Shown piece by piece: positions 25,407 through 34,308 of a stretch of 50,730 nt of DNA. Every line of letters begins with the position of its first letter. Within the stretch, counting starts at the first letter, position 1. A model generated the notes under the pieces. That model did not search any database and was not told the DNA's origin. It saw nothing but the letters and a program-made list of their open reading frames with translations. This DNA comes from Acidobacteriota bacterium. Its GTDB lineage: Bacteria; Acidobacteriota; Terriglobia; Bryobacterales; Bryobacteraceae. The stretch covers positions 1 through 50,730 of the forward strand of contig JAPKYZ010000071.1 of the NCBI GenBank assembly GCA_026394055.1. The letters run 5' to 3'. The position numbers were made by a program, and so were the translations under genes.

Positions 25407-27545
25407 ATGTCCAACCAGGCAAATCGTGGGCTTGAGGCCCTTCTTAATGATCAAGCCGTCCGGCTCATGATGCCTGGCCCGGACGTGGAGGGCGAAGGCT
25501 GGCAGGAGTTTCTGGGCGACCTGAAACAGCTGGCCGAAGCCCAAGGCCGGGCAGAAGTTTCGCGGTTGGCCACTGAATATCTGGCCCAACCAGAAGCCTC
25601 CCTCGGGGACATGCAGCAGCAGTTGGTGCGGCTGCAGAAGGCTTGCGAAGGCCGTCCGGCTCCGCCAGCGGCACTCGCGCAGGACCCCGAACTGGTGCGC
25701 GACTTCATCATGGAGTCACGCGAGCACCTGCAGAACATCGAGCGTTCGATGCTGGCTATCGAAAACGATCCCAGCGATGTCGAATCGATCCATGGCACCT
25801 TCCGGGCCTTCCACACCATCAAAGGCTTGGCCGGGTTCCTGGAATTCTCGGTGATCCAGGAAGTGGCCCACGAAGTGGAGACGCTGCTGGACATGGCGCG
25901 CAACCACCAGATTGAGCTGACCGGCTCAACGGTGGACGTCATCCTGGCCAGCGCGGACCACCTCAACCAGCAGCTGATGCCGCTTGAGAAGACCCTGCTG
26001 GGCGAACCCGCGCCGGAAGCCCCAGACCCGGAAGAGTTGCTGGCCCGGATCCGCGGCATCCTGCGCGGCGACAAGGCTGCGCCGGAAGCGGCCGCTCCGG
26101 AGCAGATTTCGGCACCGGTCGTAACGACCGTCGAAGCCACGGCAACCCCGTTCCCGCTCAACGATGAACAACCGGCTCCGGTGGCGAAGGTGGATTCCCT
26201 CGCTGTTGAGGCGCCCAAGGCTCCCGCAGCGCCGGCCGCGATTGTCCCCGCTCCGCCCGCTCCAGTTGAAGTGCGGCCCGTGGAAGCTAAAGCTCCCTCC
26301 GCCAGCCCGGCCGTGACGGCCCAGAAGGCCCCCGCCGGCAATACCGCGCAGGCGCCCTCGGGTGGCTCCATGAGCTCGGTGAAGGTCGACACCGGCAAGC
26401 TGGACTACCTGGTGGACATGGTGGGCGAACTGGTGATCGCGCAATCCCTGGTGCGGCACAACCCGGACCTGGTGGCGCTGAAAAACCCCTCCTTGATGCG
26501 CACCATCAGCCAGTTGGGCCGCATTACGGATGAAGTGCAGAAGACCGCCATGTCGATGCGCATGGTGCCGCTGGAAACACTGTTCCAGAAGATGATCCGC
26601 CTGGTGCGCGACCTGTCGCGCAAGGCCGGCAAGCAGATCGAGATGGACATCGCCGGTGAGGACACCGAACTCGACCGCAACATCGTCGAGGCGTTGGCCG
26701 ATCCGTTGATGCACATGGTCCGCAACTCGATCGACCACGGCATTGAAACCTCCACCCAGCGGGCCGCGACGGACAAACCGCCGGTGGCCAAGGTGAAGTT
26801 GCACGCCGCGCACCAAGCCGGCTACATCATGATCACCGTGGGCGATGACGGCCGCGGGATGGATCGCAAGAAGATTCTCGCCAAGGCTCGCGAACGCGGC
26901 CTGGTGGAGAATGGCGACAACCTCAGCGACAACGACGTCTTCAACCTGATCTTTGAGCCTGGTTTCTCCACCGCCGAGCAGGTAACCGACATCTCGGGCC
27001 GCGGCGTGGGTATGGATGTGGTGAAGCGCCAGATCCAGAAGCTCCGCGGACGCATCGAAATCGTTTCGGTGCTGGGCAAGGGCACCGAGTTCACGCTGAA
27101 GGTGCCGTTGACGCTGGCCATCATCGATGGTCTGATCGTGGGCGTCGGCGAAGAACGCTACATCGTCCCGATCTTTGCGATCAAGGAAATGTTGCGTCCG
27201 ACGCCGGGCACGCTGTCGACCGTGGAAGGCCGCGCCGAGATCGCGCTCATCCGGGGCCGCGTGCTGCCGGTGGTGCGCCTCTACCGCCGCTTTGGGGTCG
27301 AGCCCAAGAGCCGGGATCCGGAACAGAGCCTCATCATCATTGCCGAAGCTCGCGGCCGCGATTTCTGCCTCGTCGTCGACGACTTGATCGGCAAGCAGGA
27401 AGTGGTGATCAAGAGCCTGGGCGATGGCATCCGGCCGGTGCCGGGTATCGCCGGTGGCGCGATCCTGGGCGATGGCCGCGTCGGGCTGATTCTTGATATG
27501 AACGGCGTCTTCTCCGCCGATGACGGAGCCAACCGTGCCGCTTAG
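25407..27545 (+). CDS. cheA: CheA histidine kinase
   Basis: 712 residues. A 90-residue N-terminal part precedes the HPt domain (ESREHLQNIERSMLAIE...FRAFHTIKGLAGFLEF), with the phosphorylated histidine at residue 136. A Pro/Ala-rich linker (about 215-325) stands in place of a recognisable P2 domain. Then the dimerisation helices (VDTGKLDYLVDMVGELVIAQ), the ATPase with N box LVRNSIDHGIE and G box VGDDGRGMD, and a C-terminal CheW-like domain. It phosphorylates CheY and CheB. The stop overlaps cheR by 26 bases. Confidence 0.96.
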   Translation: MSNQANRGLEALLNDQAVRLMMPGPDVEGEGWQEFLGDLKQLAEAQGRAEVSRLATEYLAQPEASLGDMQQQLVRLQKACEGRPAPPAALAQDPELVRDFIMESREHLQNIERSMLAIENDPSDVESIHGTFRAFHTIKGLAGFLEFSVIQEVAHEVETLLDMARNHQIELTGSTVDVILASADHLNQQLMPLEKTLLGEPAPEAPDPEELLARIRGILRGDKAAPEAAAPEQISAPVVTTVEATATPFPLNDEQPAPVAKVDSLAVEAPKAPAAPAAIVPAPPAPVEVRPVEAKAPSASPAVTAQKAPAGNTAQAPSGGSMSSVKVDTGKLDYLVDMVGELVIAQSLVRHNPDLVALKNPSLMRTISQLGRITDEVQKTAMSMRMVPLETLFQKMIRLVRDLSRKAGKQIEMDIAGEDTELDRNIVEALADPLMHMVRNSIDHGIETSTQRAATDKPPVAKVKLHAAHQAGYIMITVGDDGRGMDRKKILAKARERGLVENGDNLSDNDVFNLIFEPGFSTAEQVTDISGRGVGMDVVKRQIQKLRGRIEIVSVLGKGTEFTLKVPLTLAIIDGLIVGVGEERYIVPIFAIKEMLRPTPGTLSTVEGRAEIALIRGRVLPVVRLYRRFGVEPKSRDPEQSLIIIAEARGRDFCLVVDDLIGKQEVVIKSLGDGIRPVPGIAGGAILGDGRVGLILDMNGVFSADDGANRAA

Positions 27546-28401
27546 CACCGCCGAGCTGCCCAGCACATTTGACGATCCGACGTACTCGTCCGACATCGTG
27601 TCGGCCGCGGACTTCGCGCGGATCTCGAAGCTGGCTTACGAGAAGTTCGGTTTGAACCTGAAGGACGGCAAGCAGGCGCTGGTTTCGGCCCGTGTCGGCA
27701 AGCTGCTCCGCGAACAGGGCCTGCGCTCGTTTGAAGAATACTGGAGCCGCATCCAGAGCGACCGGTCAGGCGAATCGCTGGTGTCGCTGATCAACGCGCT
27801 GACCACCAACTTCACCTCCTTCCTGCGGGAGCCCGAGCACTTTGATTTTCTCAAGTCGGTAGTGGTGCCGCAGTTCTCCCAAACCCAGCCGTTCCGGGTT
27901 TGGAGTGCGGCTTGCGCCACCGGTGAAGAGCCGTACTCGATCATGTTCACGCTGGCCGCCTTGAGCCAAAGTCTCGATGCGCGCCTGCTGGCCACCGACA
28001 TTTCGACGCGGGCGCTGGAACATGCCTCCCGCGGCGTCTATGCCGAAGAGCAGGTCCAGGTGCTACCGGCCGATTGGCGGCCCCGGTTCATGCTGCGCGG
28101 AGAAGGCCGGTCAGCCGGCTTTTTCAAGGCCAAGCCGGAGCTGCGCCAGCGCATGGAGTTCCGCCGCTTCAATTTGATTGAGGATAAGGTGCCGTCCCAG
28201 AAGTTTCCGGTCGTATTCTGCCGCAACGTGATGATCTACTTCGACATCCCCACTAAGTCCAACGTCGTGGGGCGGTTGGCGGAGGCCATCTTACCGGGCG
28301 GCTATCTATTTATTGGCCACTCGGAAAGTTTGAGTGGTGTGACCCATTCGCTGGAGTACGTGAAACCAGCGATCTATCGCAAGCTGAAAGGAGCAGCCTA
28401 G
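27520..28401 (+). CDS. cheR: CheR chemoreceptor methyltransferase
   Basis: 293 residues. An N-terminal helical domain (FARISKLAYEKFGLNLKDGKQALVSARVGKLLRE) is followed by the SAM-binding domain: FRVWSAACATGEEPYSI, LLATDISTRALEHASRG and VVFCRNVMIYFDIPTK. Methylates glutamates of the receptor with SAM. The start ATG 27520 lies within the end of cheA; GTG 27535 is a possible alternative that would also remain inside cheA. Confidence 0.95.
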   Translation: MTEPTVPLSTAELPSTFDDPTYSSDIVSAADFARISKLAYEKFGLNLKDGKQALVSARVGKLLREQGLRSFEEYWSRIQSDRSGESLVSLINALTTNFTSFLREPEHFDFLKSVVVPQFSQTQPFRVWSAACATGEEPYSIMFTLAALSQSLDARLLATDISTRALEHASRGVYAEEQVQVLPADWRPRFMLRGEGRSAGFFKAKPELRQRMEFRRFNLIEDKVPSQKFPVVFCRNVMIYFDIPTKSNVVGRLAEAILPGGYLFIGHSESLSGVTHSLEYVKPAIYRKLKGAA

Positions 28402-28406
28402 AAGCT

Positions 28407-28898
28407 ATGGCTGTCGCCCAAAACGTAATTGTCGGCGTGGGAGACTGCGGTTTCTCCTCGAATGTAGGAGAGACGCTGGTCACCTATGCCCTTGGTTCGT
28501 GCGTTGCCGTCAGTGTGCATGACCCGGTGGGGCATGTGGGCGGGCTACTGCACTTCATGCTACCGGAATCATCACTTGATCCGGAGAAAGCTGTGCGCCA
28601 ACCTTATATGTTTGCCGACACGGGAGTCCCGTTGTTGTTTGAAAAGCTTTCCAACCTAGGAGCGGAGAAGAAGCGATTGCAAGTAAAAGTGGCGGGCGGA
28701 GCGCAGATGATTGAGGGAAGCGCCACCTTCAACATTGGCAAGCGCAATGCCTTGGCGGTGAAGAAATTGTTGTGGAAGGCCGGTGTGATGATACAGGGCG
28801 AAGAGTTGGGCGGTACGGTTTCCCGCAGTATCATGCTGGAAATCGGTACCGGCAAAGTTTCACTGAAGGAAGTACAATCCCGGGGAGGCACGCAATGA
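28407..28898 (+). CDS. cheD: CheD receptor glutamine deamidase
   Basis: 163 residues. Active-site cysteine C32 in TYALGSCVAVSV, histidine H49 in GGLLHFMLP, and the later AGGAQM...FNIGKRNA and EELGGTVSRSI segments are all present, so the enzyme should be active. CheD deamidates glutamines of receptors and in some bacteria works with CheC. Five bases separate it from cheR; its stop overlaps the start of cheY (ATGA). Confidence 0.94.
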   Translation: MAVAQNVIVGVGDCGFSSNVGETLVTYALGSCVAVSVHDPVGHVGGLLHFMLPESSLDPEKAVRQPYMFADTGVPLLFEKLSNLGAEKKRLQVKVAGGAQMIEGSATFNIGKRNALAVKKLLWKAGVMIQGEELGGTVSRSIMLEIGTGKVSLKEVQSRGGTQ

Positions 28899-29278
28899 GC
28901 ACTCATCTTTTGGTGGTCGATGATTCACCGGCCATGCGCAAGATGATCACGCGAGTGATTGAGATGTCGGGCTTTGAGCTGGCTTCGCTGGACCAGGCAT
29001 CGGATGGAGCCGAAGCCCTGGGGATCCTCCGGCAGAAGCAGGTCGACCTGGTTCTGACCGATATCAACATGCCGCGGATGACGGGCGAAGAACTGCTTCG
29101 CGAGATGTCCGGAGACGGCGTTCTGAAAAAGATTCCCGTGGTGGTGATTTCCACCGATGCCACGGATGCCCGGATGCACCAGATGATGGAACTGGGTGCC
29201 CGGGGGTATGTGGTGAAGCCGTTCCAGCCGGCCTCACTGAGAAACGAGCTGGAAAGGGTGATGGAGATCGCTCAGTAG
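28895..29278 (+). CDS. cheY: CheY-type response regulator
   Basis: 127 residues forming a lone receiver domain. Acidic pocket D9 and D10, phosphoacceptor D56 (VLTDINMPRMTG), T87 (VVISTDAT) and K108 (VVKPFQ). Start ATG 28895 overlaps the cheD stop and has GGGGAGG upstream; an in-frame start at 28772 lies inside cheD and is rejected. No output domain, so it signals by protein contact or acts as a phosphate sink. Confidence 0.94.
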   Translation: MSTHLLVVDDSPAMRKMITRVIEMSGFELASLDQASDGAEALGILRQKQVDLVLTDINMPRMTGEELLREMSGDGVLKKIPVVVISTDATDARMHQMMELGARGYVVKPFQPASLRNELERVMEIAQ

Positions 29279-29285
29279 GTAACTT

Positions 29286-29741
29286 ATGACTCTCACCGAA
29301 ACCGATTATGGTCTGGATGCAGCGGAGATCCGGAACACGCTCACGGAATGCTCCGTTGAAGTACTGGAGAGCATGTTCTACTGCGGCGTGCTGGGCCCCA
29401 CTGAAGAGCTGGACCATCCCTATCACCGGTACGCCATCAGCATCACCGGGAGTTGGGAAGGCGAGTTTGCGATGGGCATGACGGAGGAGGCCGCGGCGAT
29501 GCTCGCGGCCAATTTCGCCGGCCTGGACGGCGAGGCCGATGCCGACCAGATGGCGGAGGTTCTAAGCGAGCTGTCCAACATCTTGTGCGGCGCGGCGCTG
29601 AGCCGGCTGAACCGCAACGGCATCTTCCACCTGTCCAGCCCCTACGCGCTGGCCCTGATGCCGGAGGGCGGCCACCGCATTGCGGTGGAACTTGAAGAAG
29701 GTGTGCTGCAAGCCACGTTAAGGCTTGGCCCGGTGGCATGA
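29286..29741 (+). CDS. CheC/CheX-like chemotaxis phosphatase
   Basis: 151 residues. The helix QMAEVLSELSNILCGAALSRL carries the E-x-x-N motif of the CheC/CheX group, with beta strands on each side (HRYAISITGSWEGEFAMGM; RIAVELEEGVLQATLRL). Placed between cheY and cheB with overlapping ends (cheB starts before its stop), so it very probably acts on CheY-phosphate. It is the second such protein of the locus after cheX at 21711, and differs from it in length and sequence. Confidence 0.75.
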   Translation: MTLTETDYGLDAAEIRNTLTECSVEVLESMFYCGVLGPTEELDHPYHRYAISITGSWEGEFAMGMTEEAAAMLAANFAGLDGEADADQMAEVLSELSNILCGAALSRLNRNGIFHLSSPYALALMPEGGHRIAVELEEGVLQATLRLGPVA

Positions 29742-30832
29742 ACTCCAGCCGTCCAATTCGCGTTCTGATTGTCGACGACTCAGCCCTCGTGCGGCGCCTG
29801 CTCACCGATGCGTTGGTGAATGAGCCGGACCTGGAAGTTGTGGGCACCGCGGCCGATCCCTACATCGCCCGTGACAAGCTGCTCGAACTGAAGCCCGACG
29901 TCATGACGCTCGACATCGAGATGCCGCGCATGGACGGGCTGACCTTCCTGCGCAAGGTGATGCGGTATCAGCCGATGCCGGTGGTGATCATCAGCTCACT
30001 GGGGCAAGCGGGCTGCCAAGCGGCCTTGGCGGCGCTGGACGCCGGCGCTGTCGAAGTGCTGGCTAAGCCCTCGGGTCCACTGTCGGTGGGCGAACTGGCG
30101 ATTACGCTGGCCAATAAGCTGCGCGCGGCCAGCCACGTCAAGCGATTCAATCAATCCTCGCGGCCGGTTCCGGTGGCGGCGGAAGAAGCGCACTTTTCCA
30201 ACCACATCATTGCCATTGGCGCCTCCACCGGTGGCACCGAAGCCATCGCCACGGTGCTGCGCCAGTTCCCCCGCAACGCGCCGCCCGTACTGGTTTCCCA
30301 ACACCTGCCGGCCTCGTTCTCCCGCGCTTTTGCCGAGCGGTTGAACAGCATCTGCGCCATCGAAGTGAAGGAAGCCGAAGAGAATGACGAGATCCGGCCC
30401 GGCCGGGCCCTGGTGGCTCCGGGAGACCTGCACATGGTGATGCGCAGCTTGACTCGCATCAGCTTGAGCAACGGCCCGCGTGTCTGCTATCAGCGGCCTT
30501 CCGTGGATGTCATGTTTGCGTCGGTGGCCAAGACGGTCGGCGCCCACTCGCTGGGCGTCTTGCTGACGGGTATGGGCGCGGATGGTGCGGCGGGGTTGCT
30601 ACGGATGCGCGAATCGGGCGCCATGACCATCGCCCAGGACGAAGCCACCTCGGTGGTTTTTGGCATGCCCGCGGAGGCGATCCGCATGGGCGCCGCGCAG
30701 GCAATACTCGGGCTGCCTCAGATTGCCACCGACGTGCTCCGCCGCCTGCGGGTGGATGGAGCCGGTCACCTGTCGCGCGGCCACAGCCACGCCCCGGACG
30801 CGCACCACCCGGAACCGGTCCCCCACCACTAG
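29738..30832 (+). CDS. cheB: CheB protein-glutamate methylesterase
   Basis: 364 residues. Receiver domain with VLIVDDSALVRRLL and the phosphoacceptor in DVMTLDIEMPRMDG, linker about 135-160, and the methylesterase domain with the catalytic triad: serine in IAIGASTGGTEA, histidine in VSQHLPASFS and aspartate in LTGMGADGAAG. The C-terminus adds a His/Pro-rich tail (SHAPDAHHPEPVPHH). Removes methyl groups from the receptor when phosphorylated by CheA. Last gene of the cluster; no flagellar or pilus genes follow. Confidence 0.95.
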   Translation: MNSSRPIRVLIVDDSALVRRLLTDALVNEPDLEVVGTAADPYIARDKLLELKPDVMTLDIEMPRMDGLTFLRKVMRYQPMPVVIISSLGQAGCQAALAALDAGAVEVLAKPSGPLSVGELAITLANKLRAASHVKRFNQSSRPVPVAAEEAHFSNHIIAIGASTGGTEAIATVLRQFPRNAPPVLVSQHLPASFSRAFAERLNSICAIEVKEAEENDEIRPGRALVAPGDLHMVMRSLTRISLSNGPRVCYQRPSVDVMFASVAKTVGAHSLGVLLTGMGADGAAGLLRMRESGAMTIAQDEATSVVFGMPAEAIRMGAAQAILGLPQIATDVLRRLRVDGAGHLSRGHSHAPDAHHPEPVPHH

Positions 30833-31082
30833 GGAACACGCCGCCGCAGCGCTGATGTTCCATCAGGTGCGGTCATCGCCGATGGCCACCCGCAGGGCGG
30901 ACACCTCACGCCGCGCCGTATCAGCTCCCCCTCGCCCCGTCGCGGAATGAATTCCGCTGCAGGCTGAAGACTGTGCCACCACGTTATCGCCGGCTTTACC
31001 AGTGCAGTACCCTAGCGGGTCGTGACCCTGAGAGGCGGCACCGCCGGAACCCAGCACCTCCACCGCTCGCTGGGACCAAGGG

Positions 31083-32678
31083 CTAGGGGTTTGACGCGGG
31101 CTTCTTCAGAGGCGGGACCGTACTGGTGTCGGTTGCCGGAGCGGCTGTGTCCGTGATTCGCCGCCAGCCACCCTTCTTCGCCGTTCCCGTATCGGAATCG
31201 CTGGTGGCTGCCGGAGCCATGGGGCCTTGGCCGCGGGCCGTATCGTCCACGGCCGGACGGCGCCGCCGGATGGTCGGCAGCGGGGCCTCATCATCGGAGC
31301 TGGATGACGCTGGAGAGGGGGTGCCGGGCGAGCTGCGGGGCGCCGGTGGCGTCGTAACTTCTGTTTCCGGAACCACTGCGGGCGGAGCCACGGTGGGCGT
31401 CTGGGTTGTTCCCTCCACCGGGCTGGAGCCCGAGACGCTCTCCGGGCGATAGGTATGGCGATAGCGGATGTCGGCTTCCGGATACTTGCGCCGGGCGGCA
31501 TCTGACAGCGCCAGCTCGATGGTCCGTTCCTGGCCCGGGCGGGCGTCGGCCGGTTGGCTAAAGTAGATCGCGTAGCGTTTCCGAATTCGGGTGAGCGTAT
31601 CGATCAGCGAGGAGGCGTCCTGCACCGGCAAGCTGTCGCCACCGGAGGCCTCGGCGATCTCAGCCGTGCCAGCGGAACGCGTCCGGGAATTGCCCAGCAC
31701 CACCGGGCCGCCGCCGCGGCCGTTCGGGTATTGGCCACCGTTGGGGTACTGGCCACCATTGGGATTGCCATTCGGGTATTGCCCGCTGTTGGGATCATTC
31801 GGATCCGGATAGCCACCCGGATAATTGCCGCCATTGCGGCCGTTCGGATAGTTGCCGCCATTCCGGCCATTGGGATACTGCCCGCCATTGCGGCCGCCGG
31901 GGTAGCTGGTGCCACCGCCACCCAGGATGATTCCGCCCAACGCTCCACCGATGCCGCCCCCGCGCCGCTGTTGACCGCCCGGCCACCCGGACCCGCTACC
32001 TGGCTGGCCACCGCGGGGGTAGCCGCCGCCGCCCGGATAGCTCGATTGATTCATCGCATCGGGCGCCAGCAGTGCACTCAGCACGGCATCGGCGCGTTCG
32101 AGCGCCATCAGCACGCCCTCGTCGTCCCGGTTGAATTCAGTCTGGTCATCCGTCAGGATGACGATCGCCCGCCGAGCGTCGGGCCGGGCATTCTTCTTGA
32201 CGTAGTTGGCGGCCTGGATCAGACCAGCGGTGATGTCGGTGCCGCCCCGGAAGTTCTCCTTCCGCAGGACGCTGTCAAAGCCCATCTCCACTTGCTCGAT
32301 GCCGGAACTGAACGGCATGCGCACGCGGGTGGCGCGGTCAAACACCATGATCGCCACCCGGTCATCGGTGCCCAAAACGTTCATCGCTTGATGGGCCGCG
32401 GAGGCGATCCGTTCGACATGCGGGCGCATGCTGGCGCTGACATCCAGCAGAAACAGCACGTCCACCGGCATATCTTCCCGGGCAAAGTTGCGGATGGGCA
32501 GGGGCTTGCCTTGCTCCCGCAGGGTGAAGTCGGTGATCTTCAGGCCGACGATGGCCCGGCCGTCGTGGTCCAGCACCTGGGTATCCACCCGGACCAAGGA
32601 GACATCGCTGCGGAACACCGCCTTCTCGTCGTCGGCGGCCATCAACAGCACCGGCACCAGCCAGATCCATGAGCGCAT
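31083..32678 (-). CDS. Acidobacterial VWFA-domain exported protein
   Basis: 531 residues. Signal peptide at the start (WIWLVPVLLMA-ADDEKAVF), then the opening typical of acidobacterial VWFA proteins (SLVRVDTQVLDHDGRAIVGL, FTLREQGK) and a VWA domain with MIDAS motif DVSASM and later TDD. The middle is a Gly/Asn/Tyr repeat region (YPNGRNGG units), and the C-terminus is Pro/Thr/Ser-rich, low complexity. GAGAGG precedes ATG 32678. Such proteins are thought to mediate adhesion or protein contacts outside the membrane; the function here is unknown. Confidence 0.85.
   Translation of the reverse strand: MRSWIWLVPVLLMAADDEKAVFRSDVSLVRVDTQVLDHDGRAIVGLKITDFTLREQGKPLPIRNFAREDMPVDVLFLLDVSASMRPHVERIASAAHQAMNVLGTDDRVAIMVFDRATRVRMPFSSGIEQVEMGFDSVLRKENFRGGTDITAGLIQAANYVKKNARPDARRAIVILTDDQTEFNRDDEGVLMALERADAVLSALLAPDAMNQSSYPGGGGYPRGGQPGSGSGWPGGQQRRGGGIGGALGGIILGGGGTSYPGGRNGGQYPNGRNGGNYPNGRNGGNYPGGYPDPNDPNSGQYPNGNPNGGQYPNGGQYPNGRGGGPVVLGNSRTRSAGTAEIAEASGGDSLPVQDASSLIDTLTRIRKRYAIYFSQPADARPGQERTIELALSDAARRKYPEADIRYRHTYRPESVSGSSPVEGTTQTPTVAPPAVVPETEVTTPPAPRSSPGTPSPASSSSDDEAPLPTIRRRRPAVDDTARGQGPMAPAATSDSDTGTAKKGGWRRITDTAAPATDTSTVPPLKKPASNP
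31690..31935 (-). repeat. Tandem Gly/Asn-rich coding repeat in the VWFA gene
   Basis: On the minus strand this stretch encodes repeated YPNG-(RN)GG units (GGQYPNGRNGGNYPNGRNGG and variants), seen in DNA as roughly 24-base repeats of the CCGTTSGGATANTGNCCGCC type. The reading frame is kept throughout. Unit number is likely to vary between strains by slippage. Confidence 0.7.
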
Positions 32679-32823
32679 AGCGAACCTCTCCCATTTCAAA
32701 CCCGCCGTTGGCTCAGCCGTCGCGGGTGACTGTGTTGCTAGACGCAAAATCTCCCGCCGCCGTTGCGGCGCCTACTGGTGCGGATGATAACAGTGATTCA
32801 CGCGCAGCGCTATGGCCCCGCGT

Positions 32824-33666
32824 TTACCGCCGCGCCGCCGGGTAGCTGCCCAGCACCCGCAGCATGCCCGCCATCTCTTCCAAATGGCCGATGGCGTTCC
32901 GCACCTTGGTCTCATCGGTGTGGCCGGCGAAATCGAGGTAGAACAGATACTCCCAAGGCGTGCCCCGGCGCGGGCGCGATTCGATCTTCGACAGCGAGAT
33001 ATCACGCAACGCCAGCGCGCCCAGCGCCCGGAACAACGAACCCGGCACGTTCTTCACGGTCATCACCAGCGACGTCTTATACGGCCCCGGCGCCGGCGTG
33101 ACCTTGAAATCCGGGCGGCGCAGGAGGAAGAACCGGGTATGGTTCTCCCGATCATCTTCGATGGACCGCTTTAAGATGCGGGCGCCGTAGATTTCGGCCG
33201 CCACCGCCGAGGCGATCGCCCCCGCGTCCCGCCGGCCCTCCGCCATCACCATTTTGACGCTGCCCGCCGTATCGTAAAACGTCTGCTTGGTCAGGGTGGG
33301 GTGGTCGGCGAAGAACTTCAAGCACTGGTTCAGGGCCACCGGATGGGAGTAGACCTGCCGGAGATCCGCGAACTTCACGCCGGGCATGACAATTAAGTTG
33401 TGGACAATGCGGACGCTGGTCTCCGCCACAATCTTTACATCAAAGTTCAGTAGGTGGTCGTAGTTTTCATGGACGGACCCGTGGAGGGTGTTCTCCATCG
33501 GAATCGCGGCTCCGCTGGCGCGGCCGTCGCGCAGGGCCATATATACCTGCTCAAACCGCTCACACGGCAGAATGTTCGCCTCGGGCAAAAACTGCCGGAT
33601 CGCGATCTGGCTGAATGCGCCGGGCTCACCTTGAAACGCAATGATCTCTTCTTTTTTCTTCTTCAT
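32824..33666 (-). CDS. pheA: Prephenate dehydratase
   Basis: 280 residues. Catalytic domain with IAFQGEPGAFSQIAIRQF, the AAIPMENTLHGSVHENYD motif and the dehydratase threonine region KQTFYDTAGSVKMV; C-terminal ACT domain with TSLVMTVKNVPGSLFRALGALALRDISLSKIESRP (GALV/ESRP-type Phe-binding site). It converts prephenate to phenylpyruvate in phenylalanine synthesis and is usually inhibited by phenylalanine. No chorismate mutase domain. The poly-lysine start (MKKKKEE) overlaps the ubiX stop (ATGA). Confidence 0.94.
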   Translation of the reverse strand: MKKKKEEIIAFQGEPGAFSQIAIRQFLPEANILPCERFEQVYMALRDGRASGAAIPMENTLHGSVHENYDHLLNFDVKIVAETSVRIVHNLIVMPGVKFADLRQVYSHPVALNQCLKFFADHPTLTKQTFYDTAGSVKMVMAEGRRDAGAIASAVAAEIYGARILKRSIEDDRENHTRFFLLRRPDFKVTPAPGPYKTSLVMTVKNVPGSLFRALGALALRDISLSKIESRPRRGTPWEYLFYLDFAGHTDETKVRNAIGHLEEMAGMLRVLGSYPAARR

Positions 33667-34226
33667 CGAGCGCCTTCCCAACGTTTTGCGTCGACGGGAG
33701 GGACGCCGATCAAATCCATCACCCGGTCGACACAGTGGTCCACCAGGTCCATAACCGTCTCCGGTTTGCTGTAAAAGCCCGGGACCGGCGGCGCGATAAT
33801 CGCGCCCATCTCCGCCAGCGCGGTCATGTTGCGGAGGTGGCCCAAGTGGAACGGCATCTCCCGCACCATCAAGACCAGCTTCCGCCGCTCCTTCAGCGTG
33901 ACATCGGCCGCGCGGGTGAGCAGATTGGAGGTGATTCCGGTGGCAATGGCCGACATGCTGTGGATCGAACAAGGCGCCACCACCATGGCGTCGGTCTGAA
34001 AACTACCACTCGCCAAGCGACAGCCTATATCCTCTAGGGAGTAGGAGTAGTGCGCAAGATTTTTGAACTCTGCTGACAGCTTGCCCATTTCAAGGTACGC
34101 TGTCTTTTCTCCGCTACGCGTCAGAATGAGGTGAGACTCGATTCCGGGCACTAAACGAAGCTTTTCCAGCAGCCGATAACCATAGATCGACCCGCTGGCT
34201 CCTGAGATTCCGACGACGATTCGCAA
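33663..34226 (-). CDS. ubiX: UbiX-like flavin prenyltransferase
   Basis: 187 residues with the family start RIVVGISGASGSIYGYRLLE, the FMN-binding VAPCSIHSMSAIATG motif, and VREMPFHLGHLRNM, then PPVPGFYSKPET. UbiX joins a prenyl group to FMN to give the cofactor of UbiD-type decarboxylases; no ubiD is in the window. Coupled to pheA. Its upstream region, shared with the divergent XRE regulator, has a dyad operator at 34239-34260, which would lie just after a TACATT -10 on this strand. Confidence 0.93.
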   Translation of the reverse strand: MRIVVGISGASGSIYGYRLLEKLRLVPGIESHLILTRSGEKTAYLEMGKLSAEFKNLAHYSYSLEDIGCRLASGSFQTDAMVVAPCSIHSMSAIATGITSNLLTRAADVTLKERRKLVLMVREMPFHLGHLRNMTALAEMGAIIAPPVPGFYSKPETVMDLVDHCVDRVMDLIGVPPVDAKRWEGAR

Positions 34227-34238
34227 AATCGCTCACTC

Positions 34239-34260
34239 TCTGTTCTGATTCCGGAACAGA
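34239..34260. promoter_or_regulatory. Perfect dyad operator candidate (TCTGTTC-N8-GAACAGA)
   Basis: Arms at 34239-34245 and 34254-34260, spacer TGATTCCG. Same architecture and core as 3665-3686. Lies between ubiX and the XRE gene, 20 bases before the -35 box of the latter. A natural target for the XRE protein (inference). Confidence 0.6.
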
Positions 34261-34279
34261 ACCGGAGGAATGTACCTCC

Positions 34280-34308
34280 TTGCTCTGGCCGGGTAGTGCC
34301 GATATAAT
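34280..34308 (+). promoter_or_regulatory. Promoter of the XRE regulator gene
   Basis: TTGCTC at 34280-34285 and a perfect TATAAT at 34303-34308, spacer 17. Predicted start near 34315, leader about 80 bases. Confidence 0.7.

Noticed and set aside
25926..27596. 556-codon antisense ORF under cheA
   Set aside because: Shadow of a strongly coding gene with every CheA domain in the sense frame.
31690..31935. Possible CRISPR-like direct repeats
   Set aside because: They are in-frame coding repeats without unique spacers.
31554..32672. 372-codon ORF opposite the VWFA gene
   Set aside because: Ala/Gly/Arg-rich shadow; the minus strand has signal peptide, MIDAS motif and SD.
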